NCBI RefSeq assembly: GCF_000311865.1 | Contig: NZ_HE978582.1 | Span: 328,889 to 392,888, forward strand | DNA length: 64,000 nt | Origin: Peptoniphilus obesi ph1 | GTDB lineage: Bacteria; Bacillota; Clostridia; Tissierellales; Peptoniphilaceae | Reading direction: 5' to 3' | Shown here: positions 1 through 9,136 of the stretch, piece after piece | Layout: each line of letters starts with the position of its first letter | Numbering within the stretch: position 1 is the first letter of the stretch | Program-made: the position numbers and the translations under genes | Notes under the pieces: generated by a model | What the model saw: only the letters and a program-made list of their open reading frames with translations | What the model was told of the DNA's origin: nothing | Databases searched by the model: none

Positions 1-232
1 GAGTATCTATTATATTTATTTTTGTATCTTTATATCTTACAGAGGTGTTTTTGGAAAGGATTGTTATTCCTCTTTCTCTTTCTATATCCCCTGAATCCAT
101 TACTCTGTCGTTAACTACTTGATTATCTCTAAAAACCCCTGATTGTTTAAGTAAAGAATCAACTATTGTTGTCTTTCCATGATCAACGTGGGCTATTATT
201 GCAATATTTCTTACATCTTCTCTTTTTGACAT
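1..232 (-). CDS. typA: TypA/BipA ribosome-associated GTPase, N-terminal part (runs off the window)
   Basis: Only the first 77 or so codons are inside the window; the gene continues past base 1. Read on the minus strand it begins [20 protein letters not shown], followed by TT, and shortly after has [16 protein letters not shown]. These are the G1 P-loop (AHVDHGKTT) and the switch I/G2 region of translational GTPases. The spelling [12 protein letters not shown] separates TypA/BipA from EF-G and LepA. TypA acts on ribosomes in assembly and stress adaptation. The start ATG is preceded by a purine-rich AGGGGAGAT at about 244-252. The family assignment is firm; nothing can be said about the rest of the protein. 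Confidence 0.93.
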   Translation of the reverse strand, partial: MSKREDVRNIAIIAHVDHGKTTIVDSLLKQSGVFRDNQVVNDRVMDSGDIERERGITILSKNTSVRYKDTKINIIDT

Positions 233-334
233 ATTATCTGCATCTCCCCTATTTTAGAATTATATCACAAGAAATAAAAAATATTATTTAAAAGTTTTCA
301 GATAATATTTTATAAAAGTTATTTAATATAGGTT

Positions 335-1936
335 TTATACCGCCATAAGCTTTCCAGCGTTTGTTAGGTAAGAGCTCACTCTTTCTAGGGAAATAAGCAC
401 TTTTTCATATATTAATCCACTTTCTGGATCGCATTGTCCGTCTTTCATCCTATCCATATGACTTGCCCTGTATTTTATACATTTTTCTTCTACGTCTTTA
501 TTAAGTTTTTTAAGTGAAAGATTTTTTTGTCCTTTTTCCATGTCAGAATAAATAATATCAAATATGTTTTCTATATCATGGTTTACATCTTTCATCTCAG
601 ATAAGGACATGTCTGTGTATGGTAGACTTTTTTCAGCATTTGATTTTGCAAATTCAGCTATAGATTTTAAGTGGTCGCCAATTCTTTCTATGTCTCTTAC
701 AACTCTCATGTAGCTTGAAAATCTTCCTGCTAAGGAATCGTCCATCCTATCACTTAGGACATCTATTGAATATTTTGTAATATTTTGATTTAAAAAGTTG
801 ATTGTCTCTTCGTTTCTAAAAACTTGGTCATACTTATCTCTATCGAAGTCATTAAAGATTTCTGTTGCAAGTTCGTAATTAGTTTTTGCAAGTTCTAACA
901 TTCTTCTTGTTTCAGCCCTAACGTTTGTTATAGCAAGGTTTGGTTCTGTCATGTTTCTGTCTGTAATGTATTGTAGAGAAAGTGCATCTGCTTCCTTGTC
1001 TTCTCCTGGTATGATCTTATTTGCAAGATTTGCAAGTGCTTTTGAAAAAGGAAATAGCATAATTGTAGTAGCTATATTAAATAGGGTGTGCATATTTGCA
1101 GCCTCAGTCGCTCCTCTTCCATGAGATATGTTTATGATGAATTGATCAATTGGAAGAAATCTTGCAAGAACTATAAATATGATTGTACCTATTAAGTTAA
1201 ATAAAACGTGTATTGCAGAAGTTCTTTGTGCAGATTTACTAGCACCTATTGCTGATAAGACTGATGTTATACAAGTACCTATATTAAATCCAAATATAAT
1301 GTACATGCTTGAGCTAATTCCTATAAGTCCTTGATTTGATAAAGCTTGCAGAATACCTAGAGATGAGGATGATGATTGAATTACAGCTGTCATTATGGTT
1401 CCTGCAAGTACTCCCAATATTGGATTTTTAAATTTTGTTAAAAGAGAAATAAATGCTTGGTTATCTTTTAAAGGTGCCATGGCATCTGACATCATTTTCA
1501 TCCCGATGAATAACATTCCTAGCCCTAAGATAACTTGTCCGATATATTTTTTCTTTTCATCCTTGCTTGACTTATATAATACAAAGCCAAGAAATGCTAA
1601 CAATGGGGCTATTTTTACAATATCTAGTGCAACTAATTGACCTGTAATTGTTGTACCGACATTGGCTCCCATAATTATACCGACTGCTTGAGTAATGCTT
1701 ATTATTCTCGCATTTACAAAACCAACTACCATAACTGTTGTTGCTGATGATGATTGTATGATTGCTGTAACAATAGCACCGACTCCAACAGCTTTTAGAG
1801 GACTGCTTGTGAGCTTTTCAATTGTTGAATGTAGCTTTCCCCCTGCAACTAATTCTAGTGCAGAACTCATAAGCTCCATACCAAATAAAAATAGGACAAG
1901 TCCACCGAGCAATCCTATTAAATAACTATATTCCAT
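335..1936 (-). CDS. Na/Pi cotransporter family protein with C-terminal PhoU-like domain
   Basis: A membrane protein of about 533 residues. The first 300 or so residues hold two Na_Pi_cotrans repeats, each with the hallmark QSSSA/QSSSS motif in a broken helix. The last 190 or so residues are helical and charged, like PhoU. Family members take up phosphate with Na+, and the PhoU-like tail is thought to be regulatory. An upstream TTG at 1954 is in frame, but GGGAGGT (1941-1947) sits 4 bases before the ATG at 1936, so I start there. It is a single gene facing the same way as its neighbours. It fits the sodium-based energetics seen elsewhere in the window. Phosphate as substrate is family knowledge, not shown here. 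Confidence 0.88.
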   Translation of the reverse strand: MEYSYLIGLLGGLVLFLFGMELMSSALELVAGGKLHSTIEKLTSSPLKAVGVGAIVTAIIQSSSATTVMVVGFVNARIISITQAVGIIMGANVGTTITGQLVALDIVKIAPLLAFLGFVLYKSSKDEKKKYIGQVILGLGMLFIGMKMMSDAMAPLKDNQAFISLLTKFKNPILGVLAGTIMTAVIQSSSSSLGILQALSNQGLIGISSSMYIIFGFNIGTCITSVLSAIGASKSAQRTSAIHVLFNLIGTIIFIVLARFLPIDQFIINISHGRGATEAANMHTLFNIATTIMLFPFSKALANLANKIIPGEDKEADALSLQYITDRNMTEPNLAITNVRAETRRMLELAKTNYELATEIFNDFDRDKYDQVFRNEETINFLNQNITKYSIDVLSDRMDDSLAGRFSSYMRVVRDIERIGDHLKSIAEFAKSNAEKSLPYTDMSLSEMKDVNHDIENIFDIIYSDMEKGQKNLSLKKLNKDVEEKCIKYRASHMDRMKDGQCDPESGLIYEKVLISLERVSSYLTNAGKLMAV

Positions 1937-2027
1937 ATATACCTCCCATATCAAATATCATGATACTAAATAAAGTAAATTTTTTAAATAATAAAAGCAT
2001 TTTTTATAAAAAAACTTTTACTTTTGT

Positions 2028-2066
2028 AATAAAAAAAAGAGCAAGTAGAATTTTCTACAAGCTCTC
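2028..2066 (-). terminator. Rho-independent terminator downstream of the CNNM gene pair
   Basis: Hairpin with arms AGAGC..GCTCT and GTAGAA..TTCTAC (2038-2065), with an internal AA/AA mismatch. On the minus strand it is followed by a U run (A run at 2030-2038 on the plus strand). It lies just after the stop of the 2086-3372 gene. Confidence 0.8.
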
Positions 2067-2085
2067 TATCTTTATTATTTAATTT

Positions 2086-3372
2086 TTATTTGATTGTTAT
2101 ATTTTTTCCTTTTGATTTTTTCTTAGACATCTTAAGTAAAATTTTCTCTATCCTATTTGAATCGACTTTTATAACTGTAAAAGTCATATTTTTTAATTTA
2201 TATTTATAGCCTTTTTTGGGTAGTTCCTTATTTTTATCTATTAAGAATCCACCTATTGTATTTAGATTACTTTCAAATATTTCTTCATCTATATCAAGGG
2301 CCTGGGCTAAATCTTTGATATACATTTCTCCGCTTATCTTGTAAGTATCATCTGATATTTTTCTTATCAGATTTTCTTCGCTGTCACTTTCATCATAGAT
2401 TTCTCCAACAAGTTCTTCAATAATATCTTCTATGCTCACACAGCCCATAGTTCCACCATATTCATCTGTAACTACGGCAAGCTGAACTTCTCCCCTATTT
2501 AAAATCTTAAAGACTTTTTGCAGCTTCATTGTCTCGTAAACATAGCAAGTGTCAATTAGGGTCGATTTTAAAACTTCTTTTACATCTTTGCAAGCTTCTT
2601 TAGAATCTACTAGATTTTCTAAAAACCTATTTACATGAAGTATGCCGATTATATTATCTATGTTTTCTTTATAAACTGGAATTCTTGAATAGGGAGATGA
2701 TAGAATCGTTTGTAAAATTTCTTCATTGTCATCATCTATATCTATTGCCAAGATATCAATTCTTGGTGTAATTATTTTTGAAGCTGATATATCAAAAAAT
2801 CCAAGAACTGACTGCATAAGATCCGATTTTTGTTTGTCTATTACTCCATCATCTTCTACATCTTCTATAAGTGTAGCAAGTTCTTCTTCTGTTATATTGT
2901 TTTCATCTTTTGAAACTGACCAGACTTTTTCTAATTGTTTCATTATAAATGCAACAGCTGCAACAAGTGGTTTAAATATAAACATTAGAAATTTCAATGG
3001 CCAACAAGCAAAGTAAACAAATCTTTCATCTATTTTTTTTGCCACAAGCTTTGGTGTTATTTCACCAAATATTAATATAATAACAGTCATAACAATTGTT
3101 GCAAGAAGGGTCGCATTATTTCCTACTAAATCAATTGCTATTAAGGTTGTTATGGCAGATGCAATGATATTTACAAGATTATTGCAAATTAAAATTGTTG
3201 ATAGTGCTTCATTAAAGTTATTTATTATATATAAAACTTGCTTAGCGTTAGGATCTCCTTCATTCGCCTTTGTCTTTATCCTAAGTCTATTTACCGATGC
3301 AAAGGCAATTTCACAAGCTGAGAAAAAGGCTGATAGTATGATACAAATGATTATAGCTATATAAAGGATCAT
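2086..3372 (-). CDS. CNNM/CorC (HlyC) family transport protein, full length
   Basis: 428 residues. The N-terminal 190 or so residues form the DUF21/CNNM transmembrane domain with about four membrane segments, starting directly with MILYIAIIICIILSAFFSA. A pair of CBS domains follows (about 205-325; motifs ILAIDIDDDN.., SRIPVYKENIDNIIGILHV). The C-terminal transporter-associated CorC_HlyC domain is at about 340-420. Family members are linked to Mg2+/Co2+ efflux or Na+/Mg2+ exchange; the old name hemolysin is misleading. The start has AAGGAGGT 9 bases upstream and overlaps the previous gene's stop by four bases (ATGA), so the two are co-transcribed and probably translationally coupled. Ion specificity cannot be read from the sequence. 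Confidence 0.87.
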   Translation of the reverse strand: MILYIAIIICIILSAFFSACEIAFASVNRLRIKTKANEGDPNAKQVLYIINNFNEALSTILICNNLVNIIASAITTLIAIDLVGNNATLLATIVMTVIILIFGEITPKLVAKKIDERFVYFACWPLKFLMFIFKPLVAAVAFIMKQLEKVWSVSKDENNITEEELATLIEDVEDDGVIDKQKSDLMQSVLGFFDISASKIITPRIDILAIDIDDDNEEILQTILSSPYSRIPVYKENIDNIIGILHVNRFLENLVDSKEACKDVKEVLKSTLIDTCYVYETMKLQKVFKILNRGEVQLAVVTDEYGGTMGCVSIEDIIEELVGEIYDESDSEENLIRKISDDTYKISGEMYIKDLAQALDIDEEIFESNLNTIGGFLIDKNKELPKKGYKYKLKNMTFTVIKVDSNRIEKILLKMSKKKSKGKNITIK

Positions 3373-4391
3373 TTTTTAGCGACCTCCTTATATAACTCAA
3401 TTTGAGTTGAATCTTCTTCATCCCAAATTTCTCCCACAAGTTCTTCTAATATATCTTCTACAGAAACTATTCCAATGATATTTTTACTATCATCCTCAAC
3501 CAAGGCGAGGTGGATTTTCTTGCTATTCATTCCCTGCAAAAGCTCATCTATTTTCTCATCTAAGTCTGTCTTGTAAGCCTTATAGCAAAGATCATCTATA
3601 TTAAAGTCTCCATTTTTTATATATTCTTTAAATAATTGTTTCTTTTGAATAAGACCAAGAAATTTATTTTCTTTTTTATCATAAACTGGAAAGCGCGAAT
3701 ATATTGATTCTTTGAGAAATTCTAGAATCTTATCTTTTTCCATATCCCTATCAATATACTCCACCTTATCTATTGGTTTATATATGCTTTTTACAGTCTT
3801 TATATCAAAGTTAAAGGCAGACATCATTAAGTCGTGCTTTTCATCTGTTATGGAACCCTCTTCTCCAACAATTTTTATAATTTCATATAATTCTTGTTCA
3901 TTTATCTCGGGTCCCTTAGCGCTTGGAAAAAGCTTCGATAAAAAACTTGATAGGAGTAAGAATACAAAGCTTATTGGCTTAAATAATTTCATCACGATTT
4001 TTAGTGAAGTTGATATCTTTAAAGCATAGTTCAAATTTTCTCTAGCATAACTTTTTGGAATCATTTCGCTAAATAAAAAGATGATTAAAGTTGTTGCCAT
4101 GGTCATAAGGCTTAAATACTTGGCTCCTAGATAATAAGTTGTTAATGATGTAACCAAGGATGCAAAGCCTATACTTGCTATATTATTTCCTATCAACAAA
4201 CTAATTAAGGCATTGTCAAAATTATCTAAAATATATTTTACATTTTTTGCCTTTTTATCATCCCTATCAATCAGACTGTTTAACTTGATTTTATTAATTG
4301 ATGCATATGTTATTTCAGCTGATGCAAAGTATGCAGCTGCAAAAAGTAACATAAGCAGTATTAAGATTTTCGGCCACCCCTCACCGTCCAT
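3369..4391 (-). CDS. CNNM/CorC family protein lacking the C-terminal CorC_HlyC domain
   Basis: 340 residues. A DUF21/CNNM membrane domain covers about the first 180 residues, then a CBS pair (SRFPVYDKKENKFLGLIQ; IHLALVEDDSKNIIGIVSVE). The protein stops soon after VEDILEELVGEIWDEED, where the downstream paralogue continues with its transporter-associated domain. It is therefore a short version, not an obvious truncation: the stop is the ATGA that also starts the next gene. A CAAGGAG sequence lies 11 bases before the ATG. The two genes form a tandem paralogous pair and may act as a heteromer. That is inference. Confidence 0.85.
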   Translation of the reverse strand: MDGEGWPKILILLMLLFAAAYFASAEITYASINKIKLNSLIDRDDKKAKNVKYILDNFDNALISLLIGNNIASIGFASLVTSLTTYYLGAKYLSLMTMATTLIIFLFSEMIPKSYARENLNYALKISTSLKIVMKLFKPISFVFLLLSSFLSKLFPSAKGPEINEQELYEIIKIVGEEGSITDEKHDLMMSAFNFDIKTVKSIYKPIDKVEYIDRDMEKDKILEFLKESIYSRFPVYDKKENKFLGLIQKKQLFKEYIKNGDFNIDDLCYKAYKTDLDEKIDELLQGMNSKKIHLALVEDDSKNIIGIVSVEDILEELVGEIWDEEDSTQIELYKEVAKK

Positions 4392-4541
4392 CTATTTACC
4401 ATCTCCTTGTAAAAGAAACCCTCTTAAAATAGAGAGTTCCTATTAATTTAAATTTTATTATCCTATATATTATACAAGATAAATAAAGTTTTTAGCATTA
4501 AATCCCATATAGATATTTATTTTAAGATAATTACTAAAGAA

Positions 4542-5783
4542 TTAGTTGTTTAACATCTCTCTTAAAATAATTTCGTCTGTTTTTTTCATTCCTTCTTTTG
4601 CTATAGCAGCAACTGTCTTTATTGTCTCATCTATATCTGATTTAACTATTCCATCACCTGCTTTGAAAGAATTGTTAGATTCTGCTTGTTCCATAGCTAA
4701 AAATCCATTTCTGATGCTTGAAGCTATCTTCATAGCACAAGATGGTTTAGCTCCGTCGCAAATAATTCCTGAATTTACAGCTAGGGCATTGGATAGTGTT
4801 TCTTTGATCACTTCTCTATCATGTCCCTTAAGCATTGCAATTCCAGAAATTGAAGATGATCCAGCACTCACAACTCCGCAATAAGCAGATAGTTTACCGA
4901 TGCCTTGTTTATTATATAAGCCTATAAGATTTGCAAATATCAAAGCCCTATATAGTTTTTCATCTTCTATATTATGTCTTTTCGCATAGTATATTATAGG
5001 AACTGCTACTGTTATTCCTTGGTTTCCAGATCCTGAATTTATTACAACCGGCTTTTCACAACCGCTCATTCTAGCATCTGATCCAGCACTTGCATATGCT
5101 GCGATCTCTTCTTTTTCATCGCCATTTGCATTTTTTAATATAATACTACCAATATTAGATCCCCAGTCGTTTTCTATTCCTTCTTCTGCTATTGCCATAT
5201 TATATTCTATTTGCATATCTAATATATCTTTTATATCAGAATAGTCACAATCTCTAGCAAAGTCATAAATCTTATCAAAAGAAAAATCAACCTTATTTTC
5301 TTCTACTTTTTCTATCTTGCTTTTTTCTAATATTTGGTCATTTTTCTTTATTAAAGTTATGTTTGTGTGATCATTTTCGATTACAACTTCTGAAAAGTCT
5401 TCTCCACTTTTAAGAATTACATCTATATATAAATTTGCTTTTCCTGTTACATGGTTTATCTCACAAATTCCTTCTTCAATTAATTTGTCGCATTCAGCAA
5501 GTCTAGACTTATCTATATTGGCTAAAACTTCCAGCTCTTTGTTCGCATCTCCTAAAAGAGCTCCTGCAACAAGTGAGATATCTATTCCTTGTCTTCCTTC
5601 TGTTCCTGGTACTTTTACTGAATTAGCATTTTTTATCATATTTCCTGATAAGTTTGCTATTATTTTTTCTGGGTTTTGGCCTAAGACCTGCTTTGCTTTA
5701 GCCGCAGCATAAGCTAGTGCTATAGGCTCAGTACAACCAAACGCAGGCAACAACTCTTTTCTTAAGACTTCTTTATAATCCAT
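4542..5783 (-). CDS. UPF0597 family protein, L-cysteine desulfidase / serine dehydratase-alpha-like
   Basis: 413 residues covering the usual length of the UPF0597/YhaM (CdsB) family. The start MDYKEVLRKELLPAFGCTEP carries the conserved GCTEP motif. Glycine-rich NSGSGNQG and SAGSS/SGIAMLKGH motifs follow, along with conserved cysteines near SAYCGVVSAG and ICDGAKPSCAMK that in the family ligate an iron-sulfur cluster. Characterised relatives are L-cysteine desulfidases giving pyruvate, ammonia and sulfide. The fold is shared with the alpha chain of iron-sulfur L-serine dehydratases. The ATG has AGGAGGATTT directly upstream. It stands alone between an own promoter (5838-5866) and the CNNM pair. 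The substrate is inferred from the family. Confidence 0.85.
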   Translation of the reverse strand: MDYKEVLRKELLPAFGCTEPIALAYAAAKAKQVLGQNPEKIIANLSGNMIKNANSVKVPGTEGRQGIDISLVAGALLGDANKELEVLANIDKSRLAECDKLIEEGICEINHVTGKANLYIDVILKSGEDFSEVVIENDHTNITLIKKNDQILEKSKIEKVEENKVDFSFDKIYDFARDCDYSDIKDILDMQIEYNMAIAEEGIENDWGSNIGSIILKNANGDEKEEIAAYASAGSDARMSGCEKPVVINSGSGNQGITVAVPIIYYAKRHNIEDEKLYRALIFANLIGLYNKQGIGKLSAYCGVVSAGSSSISGIAMLKGHDREVIKETLSNALAVNSGIICDGAKPSCAMKIASSIRNGFLAMEQAESNNSFKAGDGIVKSDIDETIKTVAAIAKEGMKKTDEIILREMLNN

Positions 5784-5837
5784 AAATCCTCCTATAAAAT
5801 CTATTTAAATTAAAACTATTTACCTTTTATATTTACT

Positions 5838-5866
5838 ATTTTAATACAAATATATAAATTTAACAA
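5838..5866 (-). promoter_or_regulatory. Sigma-A-type promoter for the UPF0597 gene
   Basis: On the minus strand TTGTTA (5861-5866), a 17-base spacer and TAAAAT (5838-5843), about 55 bases before the ATG at 5783. Confidence 0.55.
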
Positions 5867-5879
5867 AAATATAGCAGTA

Positions 5880-5910
5880 TAAAATAAAAAAAGTGGGCCT
5901 AGACCCACTT
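5880..5910 (-). terminator. Rho-independent terminator after the first YjiH gene
   Basis: AAGTGGG (5891-5897) pairs with CCCACTT (5904-5910). On the minus strand a U run follows (A run 5880-5892). Confidence 0.88.
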
Positions 5911-5925
5911 AAATTAATTTAATTT

Positions 5926-7353
5926 TTAATACAGCATTTTTGCAATTACAGCAACTATCGGTGTTGCTATTAGAGTTCTAATAATAAATATTACTACTAG
6001 TTCTCCAAAGCTTAATTTTACATCAGATTGTAGCATTGCATTAGCACTTTCAGAGAAGAATATAATTTGAACAGTTGATAATACTATTACAAAGAATATA
6101 CTTGCTTCTGCTATTGGTTTTCCAGCAATTGTCATAACTGGAAGTGCGATTTCTGCTATACCTACTAGTGTAGCTGGTGCTATAACTTCGGCATTTTCAA
6201 GTCCCATAAGTTTTAGGTATGGAACCATTGGAATACCAATGATATCAAATACTGGAGTGTATTTAGAAAGTAGCATTGATAAAACAGTAAGTACCATTAC
6301 AAATGTTACTATTTTTAAAGCAAATGATAAAGCATCTCCTATAGCTGATATGAATACTGTCATTTTTGCATCTGAAGCCTTTGTTGTTGATGTAGCTAAT
6401 GCTTTTTTAAAGATTTTAGAATCATATTTTTGAACTTTTCTCATATTCTCAGTTTGAACAAATCCGTTTGAATAAGTATCTGTTTTCTTTGAAAGGGGTG
6501 GAATTCTTACCATTATTACAGCTAGTAAAAATGTTACTAATAATGAAGTTATTGCAACATTTCCATACATATATGTTGTATTTGTAATTGAAACTAAAAG
6601 TGCAAAAAATCCTAGCGAAACTAAAGAAAAACTTGTCATAATTGTTGATGCTTCTTTTTCTGTATAAACATTTTCCTTATACAGTTTATTTGTCATAAAT
6701 ACACCTACTGCTGGTGCTGCAACAAATGATGATAGGGCATTAACAGCTGATTGTCCTGGTAGTTTAAATATTTTTCTCATTACAGGTTCAATTAAAGTAC
6801 CAATAAATTCCAAAATACCAAATTCAGTTAAAAATGTTACTAACCATCCTGCTATTGTTACTGTGAATAAAGTATTTCCTGCAAGTGAGATTGCAGTTGG
6901 TCCTACTTCTGGATCAAGTATTTGAGATGGTCCAATATTAAATACTACCATTATTGAAAATATTGCAGATAAATAATATAAGGTAGCTGTTACAGCTCCA
7001 TCTTTTCTATGAAACTTATAAAGTTTACCTTTTTTATTAAACTTACTAATATTATAAGTAATTGATAATATTATACACACCGCCATAGTGAGATAATTTT
7101 TAAAATCACCTATTAACTCAATTGATTTGTTTACTAGATATACCATTGGTACAACGGTTTCACCATCTGACTCGACACATGGTATAAAGAATAGGAAAAT
7201 TCCGATCCCAGAAAAAATTAGAAATTTAATAATATTTTTTGATGTTATAGTTGAATAGTCAACTGGTATTCCAACTTTTTCTTCTAGATCCCTCTGAATC
7301 TTGGACTCATCACTTAATTCAGAGTTTTCCTTAAGAATATCTTTTTCTTCCAT
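5926..7353 (-). CDS. YjiH family membrane protein, paralogue 1
   Basis: 475 residues. A charged cytoplasmic N-terminus of about 35 residues (..RDLEEKVGIPVDYSTIT) is followed by about ten hydrophobic segments. It contains the nucleoside-recognition/Gate domain seen in YjiH proteins (COG3314), for example SFVAAPAVGVFMTNKLY and PATLVGIAEIALPVMTIAG. The transported substrate of this family is not known to me. The gene is one of three paralogues here. It is the most divergent of the three and has its own terminator at 5880-5910. AAGGAAGGAT lies just before the ATG. Family membership is clear; a transporter role is inferred from topology. Confidence 0.82.
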   Translation of the reverse strand: MEEKDILKENSELSDESKIQRDLEEKVGIPVDYSTITSKNIIKFLIFSGIGIFLFFIPCVESDGETVVPMVYLVNKSIELIGDFKNYLTMAVCIILSITYNISKFNKKGKLYKFHRKDGAVTATLYYLSAIFSIMVVFNIGPSQILDPEVGPTAISLAGNTLFTVTIAGWLVTFLTEFGILEFIGTLIEPVMRKIFKLPGQSAVNALSSFVAAPAVGVFMTNKLYKENVYTEKEASTIMTSFSLVSLGFFALLVSITNTTYMYGNVAITSLLVTFLLAVIMVRIPPLSKKTDTYSNGFVQTENMRKVQKYDSKIFKKALATSTTKASDAKMTVFISAIGDALSFALKIVTFVMVLTVLSMLLSKYTPVFDIIGIPMVPYLKLMGLENAEVIAPATLVGIAEIALPVMTIAGKPIAEASIFFVIVLSTVQIIFFSESANAMLQSDVKLSFGELVVIFIIRTLIATPIVAVIAKMLY

Positions 7354-7517
7354 TTTTTCATCCTTCCTTAAAAATTTAAGTTATTTTCTTGCTTAATTTT
7401 ATTTGCATACGATTACATTCTTAAAAGTACACACAATGATATATATTATATAGCAAAATATAAATTTTTCCATTAATCAATTTAATTTTTTATTAAATTT
7501 TTACGAATAGTAATAAA

Positions 7518-7550
7518 ATAAAAAAGTCTATACAAATTTTGTATAGACTT
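7518..7550 (-). terminator. Rho-independent terminator after the second YjiH gene
   Basis: Nearly perfect hairpin AAGTCTATACAAA / TTTTGTATAGACTT (7524-7550) followed by a minus-strand U run (plus-strand A run 7515-7525). Confidence 0.85.
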
Positions 7551-7566
7551 TCCTTATAAAATTAAT

Positions 7567-9000
7567 TTATGCATACAATAGTTTTGCAAATAGTGCAACT
7601 ATTGGGACTGCTATTACTGTTCTTAATATAAATATAAGAACTAGTTGACCAACACTTAATCCTGCATCAGATTGTAACATTGCATTAGCACTTTCTGTGA
7701 AGAATATAATTTGTACTGTTGAAAGAACTATTACAAAGAATACACTTGCTGGTGCTATTGTTTGTCCTGCTATTGTCATAACTGGAAGTGCGATTTCTGC
7801 TATACCTACTAGTGTAGCCGGTGCTATTGCTTCAGCATTTTCAAGACCCATAAGTTTTAGGTATGGAACCATTGGTTTACCTATCCATTCAAATGCTGGA
7901 GTATAAGTAGAGATTAACATTGAAAGCACTGTTAATGCTTGTACGAATGTGACTACTTTTAAAGCAAAAGCTAAAACATCTTCTATTGATGTTATAAATA
8001 CAGAGTATTTTGCATTTGAAGCTTTTGTTGTAGCTGCTGCTATAGCTTTCTTAAAGATTTTAGAATCATATTTTCCAGCTTTTCTCATTTCAGCTGTTTG
8101 AGCTACACCATTTTTATATTGACTCTTTTTCTTTGAAAGAGGTGGAATTCTTATTACTATTACAGCTAGGATAAATACAGTTATTAATGATACTAAAACT
8201 GCATTACCATACATATATTGTGTATCTGTGATTGATACTAATAGTGCGAAGAATCCTAGTGATACTACTGAGAAGTTTGTCATGATACAACAAGCTTCTT
8301 TTTCTGTGTATACGTTTTCGTTATAAAGTTTGTTTGTAATAAATACACCTACTGCTGGAGCTGCAACGAATGATGATAAAGCATCAACTGCAGATTGTCC
8401 AGGTAGTAAGAATACTCTACGCATGATTGGTTCAATTAATGTTCCTATTAATTCTAAAACGCCAAATTCAATTAAAAATGTTACTAACCAACCAGCTATT
8501 GTTACTGTAAATAATGTTGAACCTGCAAGATCTATTGCTAATCCACCTACCTCTGGATTAAGTATGTGTTCTGGTCCAACTTGAAATACTATCATAGTTG
8601 AAAAAACTGCTGATAGATAATATAAAAGTCCAGTAAACCATCCGTCTTTTTTATGAAATTTTCCAAAATAAGTGTCTGGTTTTATTTTGCCTACTGTATA
8701 TGTAATTGATAAGGCAATACAAACTACCATTACTAAGTGATGTAAAATATCTGCAAACGCTTGCTTAGCTAGGTCAACAAGGTATACCATTGGTACTACA
8801 GCCTCTGAACCTGATTCATACATTGGTATGAAGAACAGCCAAATTCCTATGCCTGAAAAAATTAAAAACTTAAGAAGATTTTTAGGTGTTATTGATGAGT
8901 AATCAACCTTAATACCAACCTTTTCATTTAATTCACGTTCCACTCTTTCGGCTTCTGACATTTCAAACTCTGCAGTATTTTTTGAATTATTGCTTTCCAA
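7567..9000 (-). CDS. YjiH family membrane protein, paralogue 2
   Basis: 477 residues from a TTG start at 9000. AGGAGG (plus-strand cctcct 9007-9012) lies six bases upstream, so the longer in-frame reading to 9096 is leader rather than protein. The charged N-terminus ends ..ERELNEKVGIKVDYSSITP and is followed by about ten membrane segments with the Gate/nucleoside-recognition motifs SFVAAPAVGVFITNKLY and PATLVGIAEIALPVM. It is very close to paralogue 3 at 15199-16653, with long stretches almost identical even at DNA level. It lies directly downstream of the bcd gene, behind two hairpins (9079-9111 and 9033-9073). The substrate is unknown. An organic or amino acid is a guess from the acyl-CoA gene neighbours. 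Confidence 0.83.
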   Translation of the reverse strand: MESNNSKNTAEFEMSEAERVERELNEKVGIKVDYSSITPKNLLKFLIFSGIGIWLFFIPMYESGSEAVVPMVYLVDLAKQAFADILHHLVMVVCIALSITYTVGKIKPDTYFGKFHKKDGWFTGLLYYLSAVFSTMIVFQVGPEHILNPEVGGLAIDLAGSTLFTVTIAGWLVTFLIEFGVLELIGTLIEPIMRRVFLLPGQSAVDALSSFVAAPAVGVFITNKLYNENVYTEKEACCIMTNFSVVSLGFFALLVSITDTQYMYGNAVLVSLITVFILAVIVIRIPPLSKKKSQYKNGVAQTAEMRKAGKYDSKIFKKAIAAATTKASNAKYSVFITSIEDVLAFALKVVTFVQALTVLSMLISTYTPAFEWIGKPMVPYLKLMGLENAEAIAPATLVGIAEIALPVMTIAGQTIAPASVFFVIVLSTVQIIFFTESANAMLQSDAGLSVGQLVLIFILRTVIAVPIVALFAKLLYA

Positions 9001-9019
9001 ATTTTGCCTCCTATTAAAT

Positions 9020-9073
9020 TGAAAAATAAAATAATAATAGACTTGTGTAATGTAAATATGCAAGTCTATTATT
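9020..9073 (-). terminator. Leader hairpin (attenuator-like) before YjiH paralogue 2
   Basis: Arms AATAATAGACTTG (9033-9045) and CAAGTCTATTATT (9061-9073) are perfect 13-base complements around a 15-base loop. On the minus strand a U-rich stretch (9020-9032) follows, then the AGGAGG of the YjiH start. It immediately follows another terminator hairpin at 9079-9111. It could be a second terminator or a regulated attenuator controlling read-through into YjiH. Confidence 0.6.
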
Positions 9074-9111
9074 ATAAAAACGAAATTGTAGGACAAGCCT
9101 ACAATTTCGTT
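9072..9111 (-). terminator. Terminator after bcd
   Basis: AACGAAATTGTAGG (9079-9092) pairs with CCTACAATTTCGTT (9098-9111), a 14-base perfect stem with a 5-base loop. A moderately U-rich tail follows on the minus strand. It lies 25 bases after the bcd stop. Confidence 0.78.
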
Positions 9112-9136
9112 AATTTAAATTAAATTTTATCTAAAA

